A stretch of 32,456 bases of DNA, from NCBI GenBank assembly GCA_944393565.1, contig CALYAM010000013.1, positions 1 to 32,456 of the forward strand, given 5' to 3'. A program made the translations under genes and the position numbers. The notes beneath the pieces are model-generated. The model had not been told where the DNA came from. It searched no databases and saw only the letters and a list, made by a program, of their open reading frames with translations. How positions within the stretch are numbered: the stretch's first letter is position 1; each line of letters begins with the position of its first letter. Source of the stretch: an uncultured Clostridia bacterium. GTDB lineage: Bacteria; Bacillota; Clostridia; TANB77; CAG-508. Below are positions 8,007-17,228 of the stretch, piece by piece.

Positions 8007-8831
8007 TTAATTTCTTTCTAATTCATTTATTGCTTGTTTATATTGTTCCTCATTTAGTGTTTTCCCATGCCAGTCAGCTTGGTTTTCCATAAATGAAACC
8101 CCTTTACCTTTTATAGTTTTAGCTATTATTACTGTTGGCTTACCCTTTATTTGTCTGGCTTTATTAAATGCTTCTACTATATCTTTTATATCATGTCCAT
8201 TTATTGTAATTACTTCGAAATTAAAGCTTTTAAATTTTTCATCAATTGGATATGGATTCATTACATTCTCTATTTCTCCGTCTATTTGCAAGTTATTGTT
8301 ATCAATAATAACACATAGGTTATCTAATTTATAATGGGCTGATGTCATTGCAGCTTCCCATATTTGTCCTTCTTCTATTTCTCCGTCTCCTAATAAACAA
8401 TATACCCTAAATCCATCTTTATTTATCTTTGATGCCATTGCCATTCCATTTGCAACCGACAATCCTTGTCCTAACGAGCCTGTCGTCATATCTACTCCTA
8501 GTACTTTATTCATATCTGGGTGCCCTTGTAATTTGCTTTTTATATTCCTAAATGTTACAAGCTCTTTTTTTGAGAAGTATCCTTTTTCTGCAAGAACAGC
8601 ATAAAGTGCTGGAGATGCATGCCCTTTTGAAAGCACAAATCTATCTCGTTGCTTTGCATTTGGCTCTTTAGAACTTATATTCATTTGGTTAAAGTATAGT
8701 ACTGTTAAAATGTCTGCACAGGAAAGAGATCCACCAGGATGTCCAGATTTTCCATTAAATACTTCGTTTATAATATTAATTCTAACATTGTTAGCTATTT
8801 TTTTTAGTTCCTCTATATCTGTTATTTTCAC
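8007..8831 (-). CDS. tktN: Transketolase, N-terminal subunit
   Basis: 274 aa. This is the thiamine-diphosphate pyrophosphate-binding half. It shows GHPGGSLSCADIL, KGHASPALYA, TGSLGQGLSVANGMA and the GDGEIEEGQIWEA to DNNNLQ motif that holds Mg and ThDP. The length is normal for the split subunit. The start is GTG 8831, 8 bases after GGAGG; an ATG in between is out of frame. It is co-transcribed with tktC. There is no in-frame CGG. Confidence 0.93.
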   Translation of the reverse strand: MKITDIEELKKIANNVRINIINEVFNGKSGHPGGSLSCADILTVLYFNQMNISSKEPNAKQRDRFVLSKGHASPALYAVLAEKGYFSKKELVTFRNIKSKLQGHPDMNKVLGVDMTTGSLGQGLSVANGMAMASKINKDGFRVYCLLGDGEIEEGQIWEAAMTSAHYKLDNLCVIIDNNNLQIDGEIENVMNPYPIDEKFKSFNFEVITINGHDIKDIVEAFNKARQIKGKPTVIIAKTIKGKGVSFMENQADWHGKTLNEEQYKQAINELERN

Positions 8832-8856
8832 CTTTCATACCTCCTTTTCTGTTTTG

Positions 8857-8885
8857 ATTTAATCACATGTTATTACCTTTGTCAA
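8857..8885 (-). promoter_or_regulatory. Probable promoter of tktN-tktC
   Basis: A perfect TTGACA (8885-8880) has a weak TTAAAT 17 bases later (8862-8857), 26 bases before the start codon. Confidence 0.5.
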
Positions 8886-8908
8886 CTCAGCTGTTTTTTC
8901 TTTACAGC

Positions 8909-8948
8909 AAAAAAAACAACTTGCAAACCTTATAGTTTGTAAGTTGTT
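8909..8948 (-). terminator. Terminator of tRNA-Gly
   Basis: A 14-bp stem with one G-T pair (8915-8928 with 8935-8948) and a six-base loop is followed on the minus strand by a run of T (8916-8909). It starts 7 bases after the tRNA. Confidence 0.85.
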
Positions 8949-8954
8949 TTAGTT

Positions 8955-9028
<74 letters not shown>

Positions 9029-9048
9029 ATTTGCCTTGACAAGTATAG

Positions 9049-9077
9049 ATTATAAAGTATTTATTTTAGTTTGTCAA
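9049..9077 (-). promoter_or_regulatory. Promoter of tRNA-Gly
   Basis: TTGACA (9077-9072), 17-base spacer, TATAAT (9054-9049) on the minus strand, both boxes perfect, 20 bases before the tRNA 5' end. Confidence 0.9.
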
Positions 9078-9109
9078 TACTTTTTTATAAAAAATTTTTG
9101 CCAATTTTA

Positions 9110-9138
9110 TTTACAAAATGTGACAAGTGATATAAAAT
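9110..9138 (+). promoter_or_regulatory. Promoter of tsaE-tsaB-rimI-lonB
   Basis: TTTACA (9110-9115), 17 bases, TAAAAT (9133-9138), 35 bases before the tsaE ATG and divergent from the tRNA-Gly promoter. Confidence 0.65.
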
Positions 9139-9173
9139 AAAAATTAAATAAATTAATTTAAAAGGATGAAATT

Positions 9174-9638
9174 ATGCTAAAATTACTTTCTCATTCTGAA
9201 GAGGATACAAAAAAATATGCAAAACATTTAGCTTCATTTTTAAAAAGCGGTGATATAATTATTCTTTCCGGCAATTTAGGTAGTGGGAAGACAAAATTTA
9301 CAGAAGGCATTTTAGATTTTTATGGTCTGTCTGATGAAATCTCAAGTCCAACTTTTACAATAGTGAATGAGCATTATGCTTCTTCTACTAAAATATATCA
9401 TTTTGACGTTTATCGTCTTTGTGATATTGACGAGTTCTTTGCCATTGGTGGAGAAGATTATTTTTGTAATGGAATTTGTATTATTGAGTGGGGCGAAATG
9501 TTGGAAAAGATTCTTCCTAAGCAATACTTGAAAATTTTATTTGAAAGTTCTGATGAAAATAGCAATTTACGTTATTTATATTTTGAGCCTCACGGTGATC
9601 GCTTTGAAAACATAGTAGAAAGGATGGGAAATTCTTGA
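9174..9638 (+). CDS. tsaE: tRNA t6A biosynthesis ATPase TsaE
   Basis: 154 aa, the family's usual size. P-loop GNLGSGKTKF (about 34-43), then SSPTFTIVNEHY and YHFDVYRL with the conserved aspartate, and CIIEWGEM. TsaE hydrolyses ATP to recycle the TsaB-TsaD complex that puts threonylcarbamoyl on A37 of ANN-reading tRNAs. Start ATG after AAAAGGATG. Its stop overlaps the tsaB start by 4 bases. There is no in-frame CGG: the Walker A glycines are plain GGN codons here. Confidence 0.95.
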   Translation: MLKLLSHSEEDTKKYAKHLASFLKSGDIIILSGNLGSGKTKFTEGILDFYGLSDEISSPTFTIVNEHYASSTKIYHFDVYRLCDIDEFFAIGGEDYFCNGICIIEWGEMLEKILPKQYLKILFESSDENSNLRYLYFEPHGDRFENIVERMGNS

Positions 9639-10321
9639 AATTATTAAGTGTCGATACATCCAGTGATGTTTGTTCTGTTGCAATATTAGAAAATGCTAAA
9701 TTAATAAAAGAGCTCCATAAAACCGATTCAAAAACACATTCTGAGAATCTTATGCCTCTTATTGATTCTCTGCTTAAGGAATTTAGTTTTACATTAGACG
9801 ACATTAATGCCATAGCGTGCAGCATTGGTCCTGGTTCTTTTACTGGAATTAGAATTGGAATTGCAAGTTGCAAAGCAATGGCTGAAGTAAAAAATATTCC
9901 ACTTATTGGAGTTACTTCGTTAGAAACATTAGCATATCTTGAAGACAATTCAAATAAAAATATCGCGTCTATAATTGATGCTAAAAATCATCAAGCATAT
10001 GCTGGAATTTTTAGTCCAAACCATCTGCTTTTAGAGGATTATATGGCAGATGATATATCTACAATAGTTTCTCGTTTATCAAAATATACGCCTCTTACTT
10101 TTGTTGGAAATGGCTCAATAATTTATAAAGAATTATTACAGTCAGAGTTTCCTCAAGCAAACTTTTCAGGTTGTTTTGTGCAATCCGCCTATGCTCTTGG
10201 TAAATGTGCATATTCTAAGTGGAAAGCAGGTCAAACTTTAACTCCAGATACATTACTTCCACTTTACCTTCGTAAATCTCAAGCAGAAAGGATGAAACAA
10301 AATAATGGTACTGCAAATTAG
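9635..10321 (+). CDS. tsaB: tRNA t6A biosynthesis protein TsaB
   Basis: 228 aa. It has the N-terminal ASKHA fold start LLSVDTSSDVCSVAIL and the family motif SIGPGSFTGIRIGIA. TsaB is the non-catalytic partner that carries TsaD. TTG start 9635 after AAGGATGG, overlapping tsaE by 4 bases. tsaD, often the next or nearby gene, is not here and must be elsewhere. There is no in-frame CGG. Confidence 0.94.
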   Translation: MKLLSVDTSSDVCSVAILENAKLIKELHKTDSKTHSENLMPLIDSLLKEFSFTLDDINAIACSIGPGSFTGIRIGIASCKAMAEVKNIPLIGVTSLETLAYLEDNSNKNIASIIDAKNHQAYAGIFSPNHLLLEDYMADDISTIVSRLSKYTPLTFVGNGSIIYKELLQSEFPQANFSGCFVQSAYALGKCAYSKWKAGQTLTPDTLLPLYLRKSQAERMKQNNGTAN

Positions 10322-10745
10322 CCCTATGGAAATGAAACATTTTTACGATATTGAAGAAATTCTTTCTACTGAATTTGATGACTTTTGGTCTTCTTCTATA
10401 CTAAAAGATGAACTTCAAAACTCCAACTCACAATATTTTGTTGCATTGATTAATGGAGTTGTTGTAGGATTTGCTGGAATATGGAAAGCTGTGAATGAAT
10501 ATCATATAACCAACATTGCAGTAAAAAAAGATATGAGAAGAAAAGGTATAGGTTCTTCATTATTGGAAAAACTGATAGAAGTAGTAAAGTCGAAAAATAT
10601 TGATAGCATTACTTTAGAGGTAAACTTTAAAAATCTTTCTGCTATTGAATTATACAAAAAATATAATTTTAAGCAAGTAGGTATTCGAAAAAAATATTAT
10701 AATCAAACTGATGATGCTCTTATTATGACATTGTTTTTAAATTAA
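10305..10745 (+). CDS. rimI: GNAT acetyltransferase, RimI type
   Basis: 146 aa, a single GNAT domain. The acetyl-CoA loop is KKDMRRKGIGSSLLEKL (about 77-93), followed by LEVNFKNLSAIELYKKYNF, typical of RimI. RimI acetylates the N-terminal alanine of ribosomal protein S18, and possibly other proteins. It overlaps tsaB by 17 bases with its own AGGATG site, in the standard tsaE-tsaB-rimI order. There is no in-frame CGG. Confidence 0.9.
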   Translation: MVLQISPMEMKHFYDIEEILSTEFDDFWSSSILKDELQNSNSQYFVALINGVVVGFAGIWKAVNEYHITNIAVKKDMRRKGIGSSLLEKLIEVVKSKNIDSITLEVNFKNLSAIELYKKYNFKQVGIRKKYYNQTDDALIMTLFLN

Positions 10746-10763
10746 AAATTGGAGGAACGAAAG

Positions 10764-13155
10764 ATGAAAAAACCATATGAACTAAGCCCAAAAGATTTAA
10801 AGGATATTTGTAATCCTGATGTTTTTAAATTTGATACAACTGCTGAATTAAATGACCACGATTTAGTATATGGTCAAGATAGAGGTATAAAAGCTTTGCA
10901 ATTTGGCTTAAATGTTGACGTGAAAGGTTATAATTTATACTTAGAAGGTCCAACTGGAGTTGGAAAAACAATGTATACCAAAAATTACTTAGATACAATT
11001 GCAAAATCTAAAAAAATTCCAAATGATTGGTGTTATATTTATAATTTTGATAATTCTAATGAACCTATTGCAATATCTCTTCCTGCAGGCCAAGGAAAAG
11101 AATTCCAGCAAACAATGGAAAACTTTATAAAGGATATTAGAATTGATTTAAAACGTACTTTTAGTAATCAGGATTTTGAAAAGGAGAAAGCCTTAATTAA
11201 ACAGGAATTTGAAAATAAGCGAAATATACTTTTAGAAAAATTAAACAAAAATTCTATGCGATATGGCTTTCAAGTAAAAACTGCTCAAGGTGGAATTTAC
11301 ATGATGCCAATTTTAAATCGGTAATACTATTGCAGAAGAAGAATTTGATAAATTAGATGAAGTTACAAAAAAAGATTTTGAGGATAAATCTGCAATTGTT
11401 CAAGAACAGATTTATGCTGCGATTAATGAAATAAAATCTATTGAAAAAGCTGCAGATAAAAAGGTAGAAGAATGGCAATCTAATATTGCACTTCTCACCA
11501 TTAATGTTCATATAAATGCTATAAAAGCAAACTATAAAAGAAATAAAAAAATTAACAATTTCTTAGACCATGTAAAAAAAGACATTTTAAAGAATTTAGT
11601 ATTTTTTATTGAAGAAAATAAAGATAACAAACAACAAGTATCTCCAATGCAAAAGCCAGAGCTAACTAAACCTTGGCTTAATTATCGTGTAAACCTGTTT
11701 GTTGACAATAGCAACTTAGAAGGGGCACCAGTTATTATGGATTCAAATTACACATATAGTAATATTTTTGGTAGATTAGAATATGAAAATCAATTTGGTA
11801 CCTTGAAAACAGATTTTACAATGTTAAAACCTGGTCTTCTTCACCAAGCCAATGGTGGCTATATTATATTGCAAGCAAAAGATTTACTGCAAAATCAAAT
11901 TTGCTATGATTCTCTAAAAAAGGCTCTTACAGTAAAGGAATTAAATATTGAAAATGGAATGGAACAGCGTTCCTCTATGGTTATGATTTCTTTAAAGCCA
12001 AAGCCTATACCTCTTGATATAAAAGTAATATTAATTGGAGATGCGAATATATATCATACTCTTCTTTCTTTTGATTCGGATTTTAGAAAATTGTTTAAAA
12101 TTAAAGTAGAATTTGAAGATGATGCTCCAAAAACATTAGAAAATATGAATAAGTTATCTAAATTCGTATATAGCTTTTGTGATAAAGAAGGTTTGCTTCA
12201 TCTTGACAAGGAAGCAATGGCTAAAGTAGTTGAGTTCGCTTCAAAACTTGCAGACGATAAGCAAAAGCTTTCTACAAAATTCAATGATATAGGGGAAATT
12301 GTTGGTGAAGCTTCCACTTGGGCAAAGCTTTCTAAAGCAAAGGTAGTTACAAAAGATTATGTTCAAAAAGCCTTAGATGAGCGAATTGAACGTGTTAAAA
12401 AATATGATGAACGCTATGTTGAAATGATAGAGAAAAATACATTGCTTATATCAACAGACGGTTTTGAAGTTGGTCAGATTAATGGTCTAACAGTTATGAC
12501 AATTGGTGATTATTCGTTTGGCAAACCTTCAAAGATTACCGCTAATACTTATTTGGGAAAGAACGGAATTATAAATATAGAAAGAGAAGTAGAACTATCT
12601 GGTTCTTCACATTCAAAAGGTGTTCTTATTTTAACTGGCTATATTGGAGAAATGTTTGCGCAAGAAATGCCACTTTCTCTTACCGCTAGTATTTGTTTTG
12701 AGCAACTTTATGGTGGAGTTGATGGAGATAGTGCTTCGAGTACAGAAGCTTATGCTCTTCTTTCTAGTCTATCTGGTATTCCAATAAATCAATCTATTGC
12801 AGTTACTGGTTCAATTAATCAAAAGGGCGAAATTCAACCAATTGGTGGTGTAAATGAAAAAATAGAAGGATTTTATCAAATTTGTAAAATAAGAGGCTTA
12901 ACAGGAAATCATGGAGTCATTATTCCAAAACAAAATGTTAGGAATCTTCACTTATCTGATGAGATAATTTCAAAAGTTAAAGAAGGCAAATTTCATGTTT
13001 ATGCAATTAGTACAATTGAAGAAGGCATTGAAATACTAACAGGTGTACCTGCCGGAAAAAAAGATAAATTAGGGCATTTCCCTGCAGGAACTGTTAATTA
13101 CCTTGCTTACGAGAAGTTAAAAAAATACGCAAAGATAAGCGAAAAAAAGTCATAG
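10764..13155 (+). CDS. LonB-type ATP-dependent protease, read through one CGGN site
   Basis: 796 aa if the CGGT at 11319-11322 is read as Gly. Walker A GPTGVGKT is at residues 62-69. There is a helical insert, then the AAA half with LLHQANGGYIILQAKDLL and LIGDANIYHTLLSFDSDFRKLF, and the C-terminal Lon protease domain. The Ser-Lys dyad is Ser656 in DGDSASS and Lys699 in GGVNEKIEGF, 43 apart as in Lon. The zero frame meets CGG at codon 186 and a TAA right behind it. Skipping the C gives PILNGNTIAEEEF, which fits the family, and the frame stays open to the end. ATG 10764 follows GGAGG. The gene takes a place in the operon where tsaD is often found. Confidence 0.9.
11319..11322 (+). other. CGGT recoding site of lonB (read as Gly186)
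   Basis: AAT CGG TAA in the zero frame ends the protein at once. As AAT, CGGT (Gly), AAT, ACT the LonB frame continues for 610 more residues that match the family. Confidence 0.9.
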
Positions 13156-13156
13156 C

Positions 13157-13185
13157 TTGAAAAAAATATTTTAAAATGATATAAT
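13157..13185 (+). promoter_or_regulatory. Strong promoter of the small unknown gene
   Basis: TTGAAA (13157-13162), 17-base spacer, perfect TATAAT (13180-13185) with TG one base before it (extended -10). Confidence 0.85.
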
Positions 13186-13222
13186 ATATTTACATTACAA
13201 TTTTGAAGGAGGCTTTGAGTCC

Positions 13223-13459
13223 ATGGTTTGCAAAAAGCAAATTACTAAACGGTCGGCATATTTTGATGATGGAGCTCCAAGTAAACCTAGTTGTGTAGCA
13301 AAAGATCCAAATTCAATTTACCACTATTTTAAAGATTTGCTACACCCTAAGCCACCATTTCATCCTCTCACGAGAGATGAAATAGCTCAAGACATTGAAG
13401 ATTTACTAGATGAAGAAGACAAAAGACGGCACCTTAAAATACTCTACATGATTAAGTAA
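13223..13459 (+). CDS. Unknown small protein with two in-frame CGG codons
   Basis: 78 aa. I do not recognise it. It is proline- and acid-rich with a basic start (CKKQITKRS) and end (DKRRHLKILYMIK), and has no membrane segment. A strong promoter, a perfect AAGGAGG (10 bases before the ATG), coding-like composition and a following terminator support a real gene. Codons 10 (13250-13252) and 69 (13427-13429) are CGG. Read as in the conserved genes, codon 10 becomes CGGT and is followed immediately by CGGC, then ATA TTT TGA, giving a 13-residue peptide ending Gly-Gly-Ile-Phe. So either CGG can be read as a triplet here, or the full protein is made only under some conditions. A leader-peptide or sensor role is conjecture. 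Confidence 0.6.
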   Translation: MVCKKQITKRSAYFDDGAPSKPSCVAKDPNSIYHYFKDLLHPKPPFHPLTRDEIAQDIEDLLDEEDKRRHLKILYMIK

Positions 13460-13476
13460 TTTGGCTATCTTTGAGC

Positions 13477-13523
13477 AAATTAAAAATGGTTGTTTTCAAC
13501 TGGAAACAACCATTTTTAATTTT
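13477..13523. terminator. Bidirectional terminator
   Basis: A near-perfect stem of about 21 bp around loop AACT, with A-rich and T-rich outer arms, lies between the small plus-strand gene and the convergent rplS. Confidence 0.9.
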
Positions 13524-13526
13524 GTT

Positions 13527-14051
13527 TTATTCTTCTTTATTATCTATAGCTTCTTCTATTTTTTCCTCAGATACTGTGTCTACAACTTCTTCTACTACTG
13601 GTTTTTCTGTTTCAATAGCTGGATTTTCTTCTGGGGATTCTTCTGCTTGAGCTTCAGGAACTTCTATTATATCTTCTTTCAGTGTAATCATATCGGTTTT
13701 AATTCTTGCACCGACTTTTTCCTTAGTCTTAGCTGCCTTTCCTATTCTATCTCTTAAATAATATAGTTTAGCTCTTCTTGCTTTTCCAACTCTTATTATT
13801 TCTATTTTCTCAACAGTTGGTGAATGAAGTAAAAATGTTTTTTCAACACCAACACCATAAGAAATTCTTCTTACAGTAAATGTTTCATTTACTCCTCCAC
13901 CTTGCTTTTTAATAATAATTCCCTCAAATACTTGGATTCTTTCTCTGTTTCCCTCTTTTACTCTTACGTGTACTTTGACAGTATCTCCAATTTTTAGAAT
14001 TGGCACTTTACTTTTTAATTGTTCGTGTTCAATAGACTTTATAATGTCCAT
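13527..14051 (-). CDS. rplS: Ribosomal protein L19 with a long acidic C-terminal tail
   Basis: 174 aa. Residues 1 to about 114 are normal L19 ([50 protein letters not shown]). The family usually ends near 115-120. Here about 55 further residues are rich in E, P, V and D (for example [20 protein letters not shown]), low-complexity and probably disordered. L19 lies at the 30S-50S interface of the 50S subunit. The gene follows trmD by 32 bases. A small hairpin (GTCAG 14083-14087 with CTGAC 14093-14097) overlaps the end of trmD. AGGAGG precedes the ATG. There is no in-frame CGG. Confidence 0.95.
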   Translation of the reverse strand: MDIIKSIEHEQLKSKVPILKIGDTVKVHVRVKEGNRERIQVFEGIIIKKQGGGVNETFTVRRISYGVGVEKTFLLHSPTVEKIEIIRVGKARRAKLYYLRDRIGKAAKTKEKVGARIKTDMITLKEDIIEVPEAQAEESPEENPAIETEKPVVEEVVDTVSEEKIEEAIDNKEE

Positions 14052-14083
14052 CGTATCTCCTCCTTCTTTTTCAAAATCAGCGG

Positions 14084-14812
14084 TCAGTCCAACTGACTTT
14101 CATTTTTAATTTCTTTTATTATTTGATTATCACTTTCTGATAAGTTTATTGTTTTTAATAATTCTGGTCTTTTTTTAAGAGTATTTTTTATAGACTCTCT
14201 TCTTCTCCATTTTTGAATATTTGCATGGTTACCAGAAATAAGTACTTCTGGAACTTTCTTATTTAAAAACACCTCTGGTCTAGTATACTGTGGATATTCT
14301 AATAATCCATTTGCAAAAGTTTCCTCTTTGCTAGATTTTTCATTTAATACTCCATGAATATATCTGCTAACACTGTCTATTAATACCATAGCAGGTAATT
14401 CTCCTCCGGTTAAAACATAATCTCCTATTGAGATTTCCTCATCTACTATCTCGTCAATTACTCTTTGATCAATTCCCTCATAATGTCCACATAGTAAAAC
14501 TAAATAATTATTTTTACTAAGTTCAACTACTTTTTGATGAGTTAATGGAGTTCCCTGTGGTGATAAGTAAATAACCTTTGCATCATGTGCTTGTAAAGAT
14601 TTGTATGCATCATACACTACGTCTGGCTTTATTACCATTCCGGCACCTCCACCATATGGTGTATCATCAACTTTTTTATGTTTTTCCTTTGAAAAATCCC
14701 TAATATTAATTACATTAATATCAATGTATCCCTTTTTCTCTGCTCTGCCAATGATGCTTTGTTTTAATGGTTCAAACATTTCTGGAAACAAAGATAACAC
14801 ATCAAATTTCAT
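14084..14812 (-). CDS. trmD: tRNA (guanine-37-N1)-methyltransferase TrmD
   Basis: 242 aa, normal length. The SPOUT knot motifs are complete: [24 protein letters not shown] and [16 protein letters not shown], then YTRPEVF and [10 protein letters not shown]. TrmD methylates G37 of tRNAs next to the anticodon and is known to prevent +1 frameshifting at some codons, so its presence intact in a genome with apparent +1 recoding is worth noting. ATG 14812 directly follows the rimM TAG. There is no in-frame CGG. Confidence 0.96.
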   Translation of the reverse strand: MKFDVLSLFPEMFEPLKQSIIGRAEKKGYIDINVINIRDFSKEKHKKVDDTPYGGGAGMVIKPDVVYDAYKSLQAHDAKVIYLSPQGTPLTHQKVVELSKNNYLVLLCGHYEGIDQRVIDEIVDEEISIGDYVLTGGELPAMVLIDSVSRYIHGVLNEKSSKEETFANGLLEYPQYTRPEVFLNKKVPEVLISGNHANIQKWRRRESIKNTLKKRPELLKTINLSESDNQIIKEIKNESQLD

Positions 14813-15320
14813 CTACTCTAATCCTTTTATTAAATTTACTATCATTCTTTTTTCTTTTATATCTACATGTTTTATAACAGATTCTATTGCTGGCAACAAT
14901 ATTTGTTTACCAGATTCATCTTTTACAACATAAACATCGTTGCTTCCTGTTTTAAAAATATCATCTATTTTTCCCAATATTTTACCATTTCCGAGTGATT
15001 ACAGTAATTCCTATTAAATCTACAATAAAATAAGTATTTTCCGGAAGCTTTACTGCATCTTCTCTTTTTATTTTTATGTAACAATTTTTATATTTTTCAA
15101 CTAGATTAATATCTAAAAGTCCTTTGAATTTTAATAAAACTAAATTCTTACTATAAGACACTTCTTCTATTTCCATTTCTAGTAATTCTTTTTTATATTC
15201 TACATAAACAGTTTTTAGTTTTTCAAATCTTTTTATATCATCTGTTAAAGGTATAATTTTTAAAAAGCCTTTTATTCCATAAGTATTAACTATTTTACCA
15301 ATTTCCAAATATTCTTGCAA
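14813..15320 (-). CDS. rimM: Ribosome maturation factor RimM, read through one CGGN site
   Basis: 168 aa if CGGA (14990-14993) is read as Gly110. The N-terminal half (EYLEIGKIVNTYGIKGFLKI to YFIVDLIGITVIT) is the RimM barrel. The zero frame then gives R-K-W and a stop. Skipping the C gives TGNGKILGKIDDIF and then KTGSNDVYVV and the full PRC-barrel domain, ending at TAG directly before trmD. RimM helps assemble the 30S head with S19. I chose TTG 15320, six bases after AAGGTG, because EYLEIGKIV aligns with family starts; GTG 15329 is an alternative. The gene sits in the standard rpsP-khpA-rimM-trmD-rplS order. Confidence 0.92.
14990..14993 (-). other. CGGA recoding site of rimM (read as Gly110)
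   Basis: ACT is followed by CGG then A, at the join between the RimM barrel and the PRC domain. The zero frame stops two codons later (AAA TGG TAA). After skipping C, 58 residues of good RimM C terminus follow. Confidence 0.9.
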
Positions 15321-15330
15321 GTATTTCACC

Positions 15331-15561
15331 TTACCCAATAAATTCTATACTAACTCTTTTTCCTTCTTTTGCAGCTATAGATTTCATAATAGTACGAATT
15401 GCCTTTGCAACTCTTCCTTCTTTGCCTATTACCTTTCCCATATCACTTTGTGTTACTTTTACTTCAAAAATAACTGATTTTTCACCTTCTACCTCATGAA
15501 TAGAAATGTTTTCTTTGTCTGAAACCAAATTCTTAATAATCGTTTCTAAAATGTCTTTCAT
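15331..15561 (-). CDS. khpA: KH-domain RNA-binding protein KhpA
   Basis: 76 aa, a single KH domain with the GKVIGKEGRVAKAIR loop that holds RNA. KhpA (YlqC) partners KhpB in Firmicutes and affects cell division and small-RNA regulation. ATG 15561 lies after AGGAGG; an in-frame ATG 11 codons earlier overlaps rpsP and lacks such a site. It stands between rpsP and rimM, its standard place. There is no in-frame CGG. Confidence 0.93.
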   Translation of the reverse strand: MKDILETIIKNLVSDKENISIHEVEGEKSVIFEVKVTQSDMGKVIGKEGRVAKAIRTIMKSIAAKEGKRVSIEFIG

Positions 15562-15571
15562 GGTTTTCCTC

Positions 15572-15811
15572 CTATTGTTTATTTTGTTTGTCAATTAATG
15601 CCTTTACAGTGTCTGTTGGTTTTGCACCATTTTTTATCCATGTAGCAACTTTTTCCATATCTAGTTTTATTTCAGCAGGATTTTTCATTGGATCATATGT
15701 TCCAATTTGCTCAACAATTCTTCCATCTCTTGGAGATCTAGAATCTGCAACTACTATATGATAAAATGGAGCTTTTTTTGCACCAAATCTTTGTAATCTA
15801 ATTTTAACCAT
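15572..15811 (-). CDS. rpsP: Ribosomal protein S16
   Basis: 79 aa, normal length. [29 protein letters not shown] and QIGTYDPM are clear S16 motifs. S16 is an early assembly protein of the 30S subunit. GGGAGG precedes the ATG, 47 bases after the ffh stop. There is no in-frame CGG. Confidence 0.97.
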   Translation of the reverse strand: MVKIRLQRFGAKKAPFYHIVVADSRSPRDGRIVEQIGTYDPMKNPAEIKLDMEKVATWIKNGAKPTDTVKALIDKQNKQ

Positions 15812-15858
15812 ATTGTTTCACCTCCCTAAACTGAATTTTTATTGTTTAAAATTAACAA

Positions 15859-17206
15859 CTATTTGAATTTTTTTAAATCTTTTGGGTTAATATTTTTCAT
15901 AATGTTTTTTATACTTCTTTCGTCTTTCATTTTTTTCATCATTTTTTGTGTCATCTCAAAAGATGCTATAAATTTATTAATTTCTTGTACCGTGGTTCCA
16001 CTTCCTTTTGCAATACGCATTCGTCTGCTTCCATTTAATAATCTTGGATTTTTTCGTTCTTGCTTTGTCATAGAACATATTATAGCTTCTATTTTATTAA
16101 ACTCGTTATCATTAATTTTTACGTCTTTTAGCTGGTTCATTCCCGGAATTAGTTTAAGTATTGATGAAAACGACCCCATTTTTTTCATTTGTCTTAATTG
16201 TTTTAAATAATCATCTAAATCAAATGTTTCTTTTCTTAATTTTTCTTCAAGTTTTATAGCCTCTTCTTGATCAAACGCTTCTTCTGCCTTTTCAATAACA
16301 GATAATACATCTCCCATTCCTAATATTCTAGAAGCCATTCGCTCTGGATAAAAAACTTCTATATCATTTAGTTTTTCACCATTTGCAACAAATTTAATAG
16401 GTTTTCCTGTTACATTTTTTACAGATAAAGCAGCTCCTCCTCTAGTGTCTCCATCTAGTTTTGTAAGTATAACCCCATCTATTCCTAGCTTTTCATTAAA
16501 TGTCGTTGCAATATTTACAGCATCTTGCCCTGTCATTGAATCTACAACCAAAAGTATTTCATGTGGTTTCACATTTGATTTTATATTTTTTAGTTCCTTC
16601 ATTAGTTCTTCATCAATTTGTAATCTGCCTGCCGTATCTAAAATTACAACATCATTTAATTTTGAATAAGCATAGCTAATAGCTTGTTTTGATATTAGTA
16701 CAACATCTTTTGTTTGTTCATTACTGTAAACTGGAATATTTAATTGCCCACCTACAACTTGTAACTGTTTTATGGCTGCTGGTCTATATACATCGCATGC
16801 AACAAGCAAAGGCCTTTTCCCTTGTTTGCGTAAAAGATTTGCAAGTTTTCCGAGCTGTGGTTGTCTTTCCTGATCCTTGTAGTCCAATTAGCATTATAAT
16901 GGTAGGTGGATTTGGTGTAAAACTTATCTTGCTTTCTTCTTTTCCTAATAATTCTACCAGCTCATCTTTTACTATTTTTATTACTTGCTGGCCTGGTGTT
17001 AAAGATTTCAAAACATCTTGGCCTAAAGATTTTTTTTCTATTGCAAGTATAAAATCTTTTACTATTTTATAATTTACATCTGCTTCTAAAAGGGCAAGCT
17101 TCACTTCACGTAGTACTTCTTTTAAGTCGCTTTCTGTAATACGAGATTTTCCTTTTAATTTTCGAGTTATATTTGTCAACTTTTCAGATAATCCCTCAAA
17201 AGCCAT
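15859..17206 (-). CDS. ffh: Signal recognition particle GTPase Ffh, read through one CGGN site
   Basis: 448 aa if CGGA (16849-16852) is read as Gly119, the usual Ffh length. N domain 1 to about 90; G domain with GLQGSGKTTTA (108-118), DVYRPAA, DTAGRL and TKLDGDTRGG; M domain from about 325 with the methionine-rich helices and RRMRIAKGSG for 4.5S RNA. The zero frame fails directly after the P loop (TTTARKTCK, with a stop further on). Skipping C gives TTTAGKLANLLRKQGK and the rest of the protein. Ffh targets membrane proteins to the translocon and is essential in most bacteria, so a pseudogene is implausible. It lies downstream of ylxM in the usual order. Confidence 0.94.
16849..16852 (-). other. 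CGGA recoding site of ffh (read as Gly119)
   Basis: GCT is followed by CGG then A. The shift restores AGKLANLL after the P loop; Ffh proteins have a small residue (Ala or Gly) before KLA. Confidence 0.9.
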
Positions 17207-17228
17207 TTCTTGCCTCCTATCATTTTTA

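Noticed and set aside
14083-14097. L19 leader regulatory element
   Set aside because: It is only a 5-bp hairpin overlapping the trmD stop, too small to claim as a known ribosomal leader.
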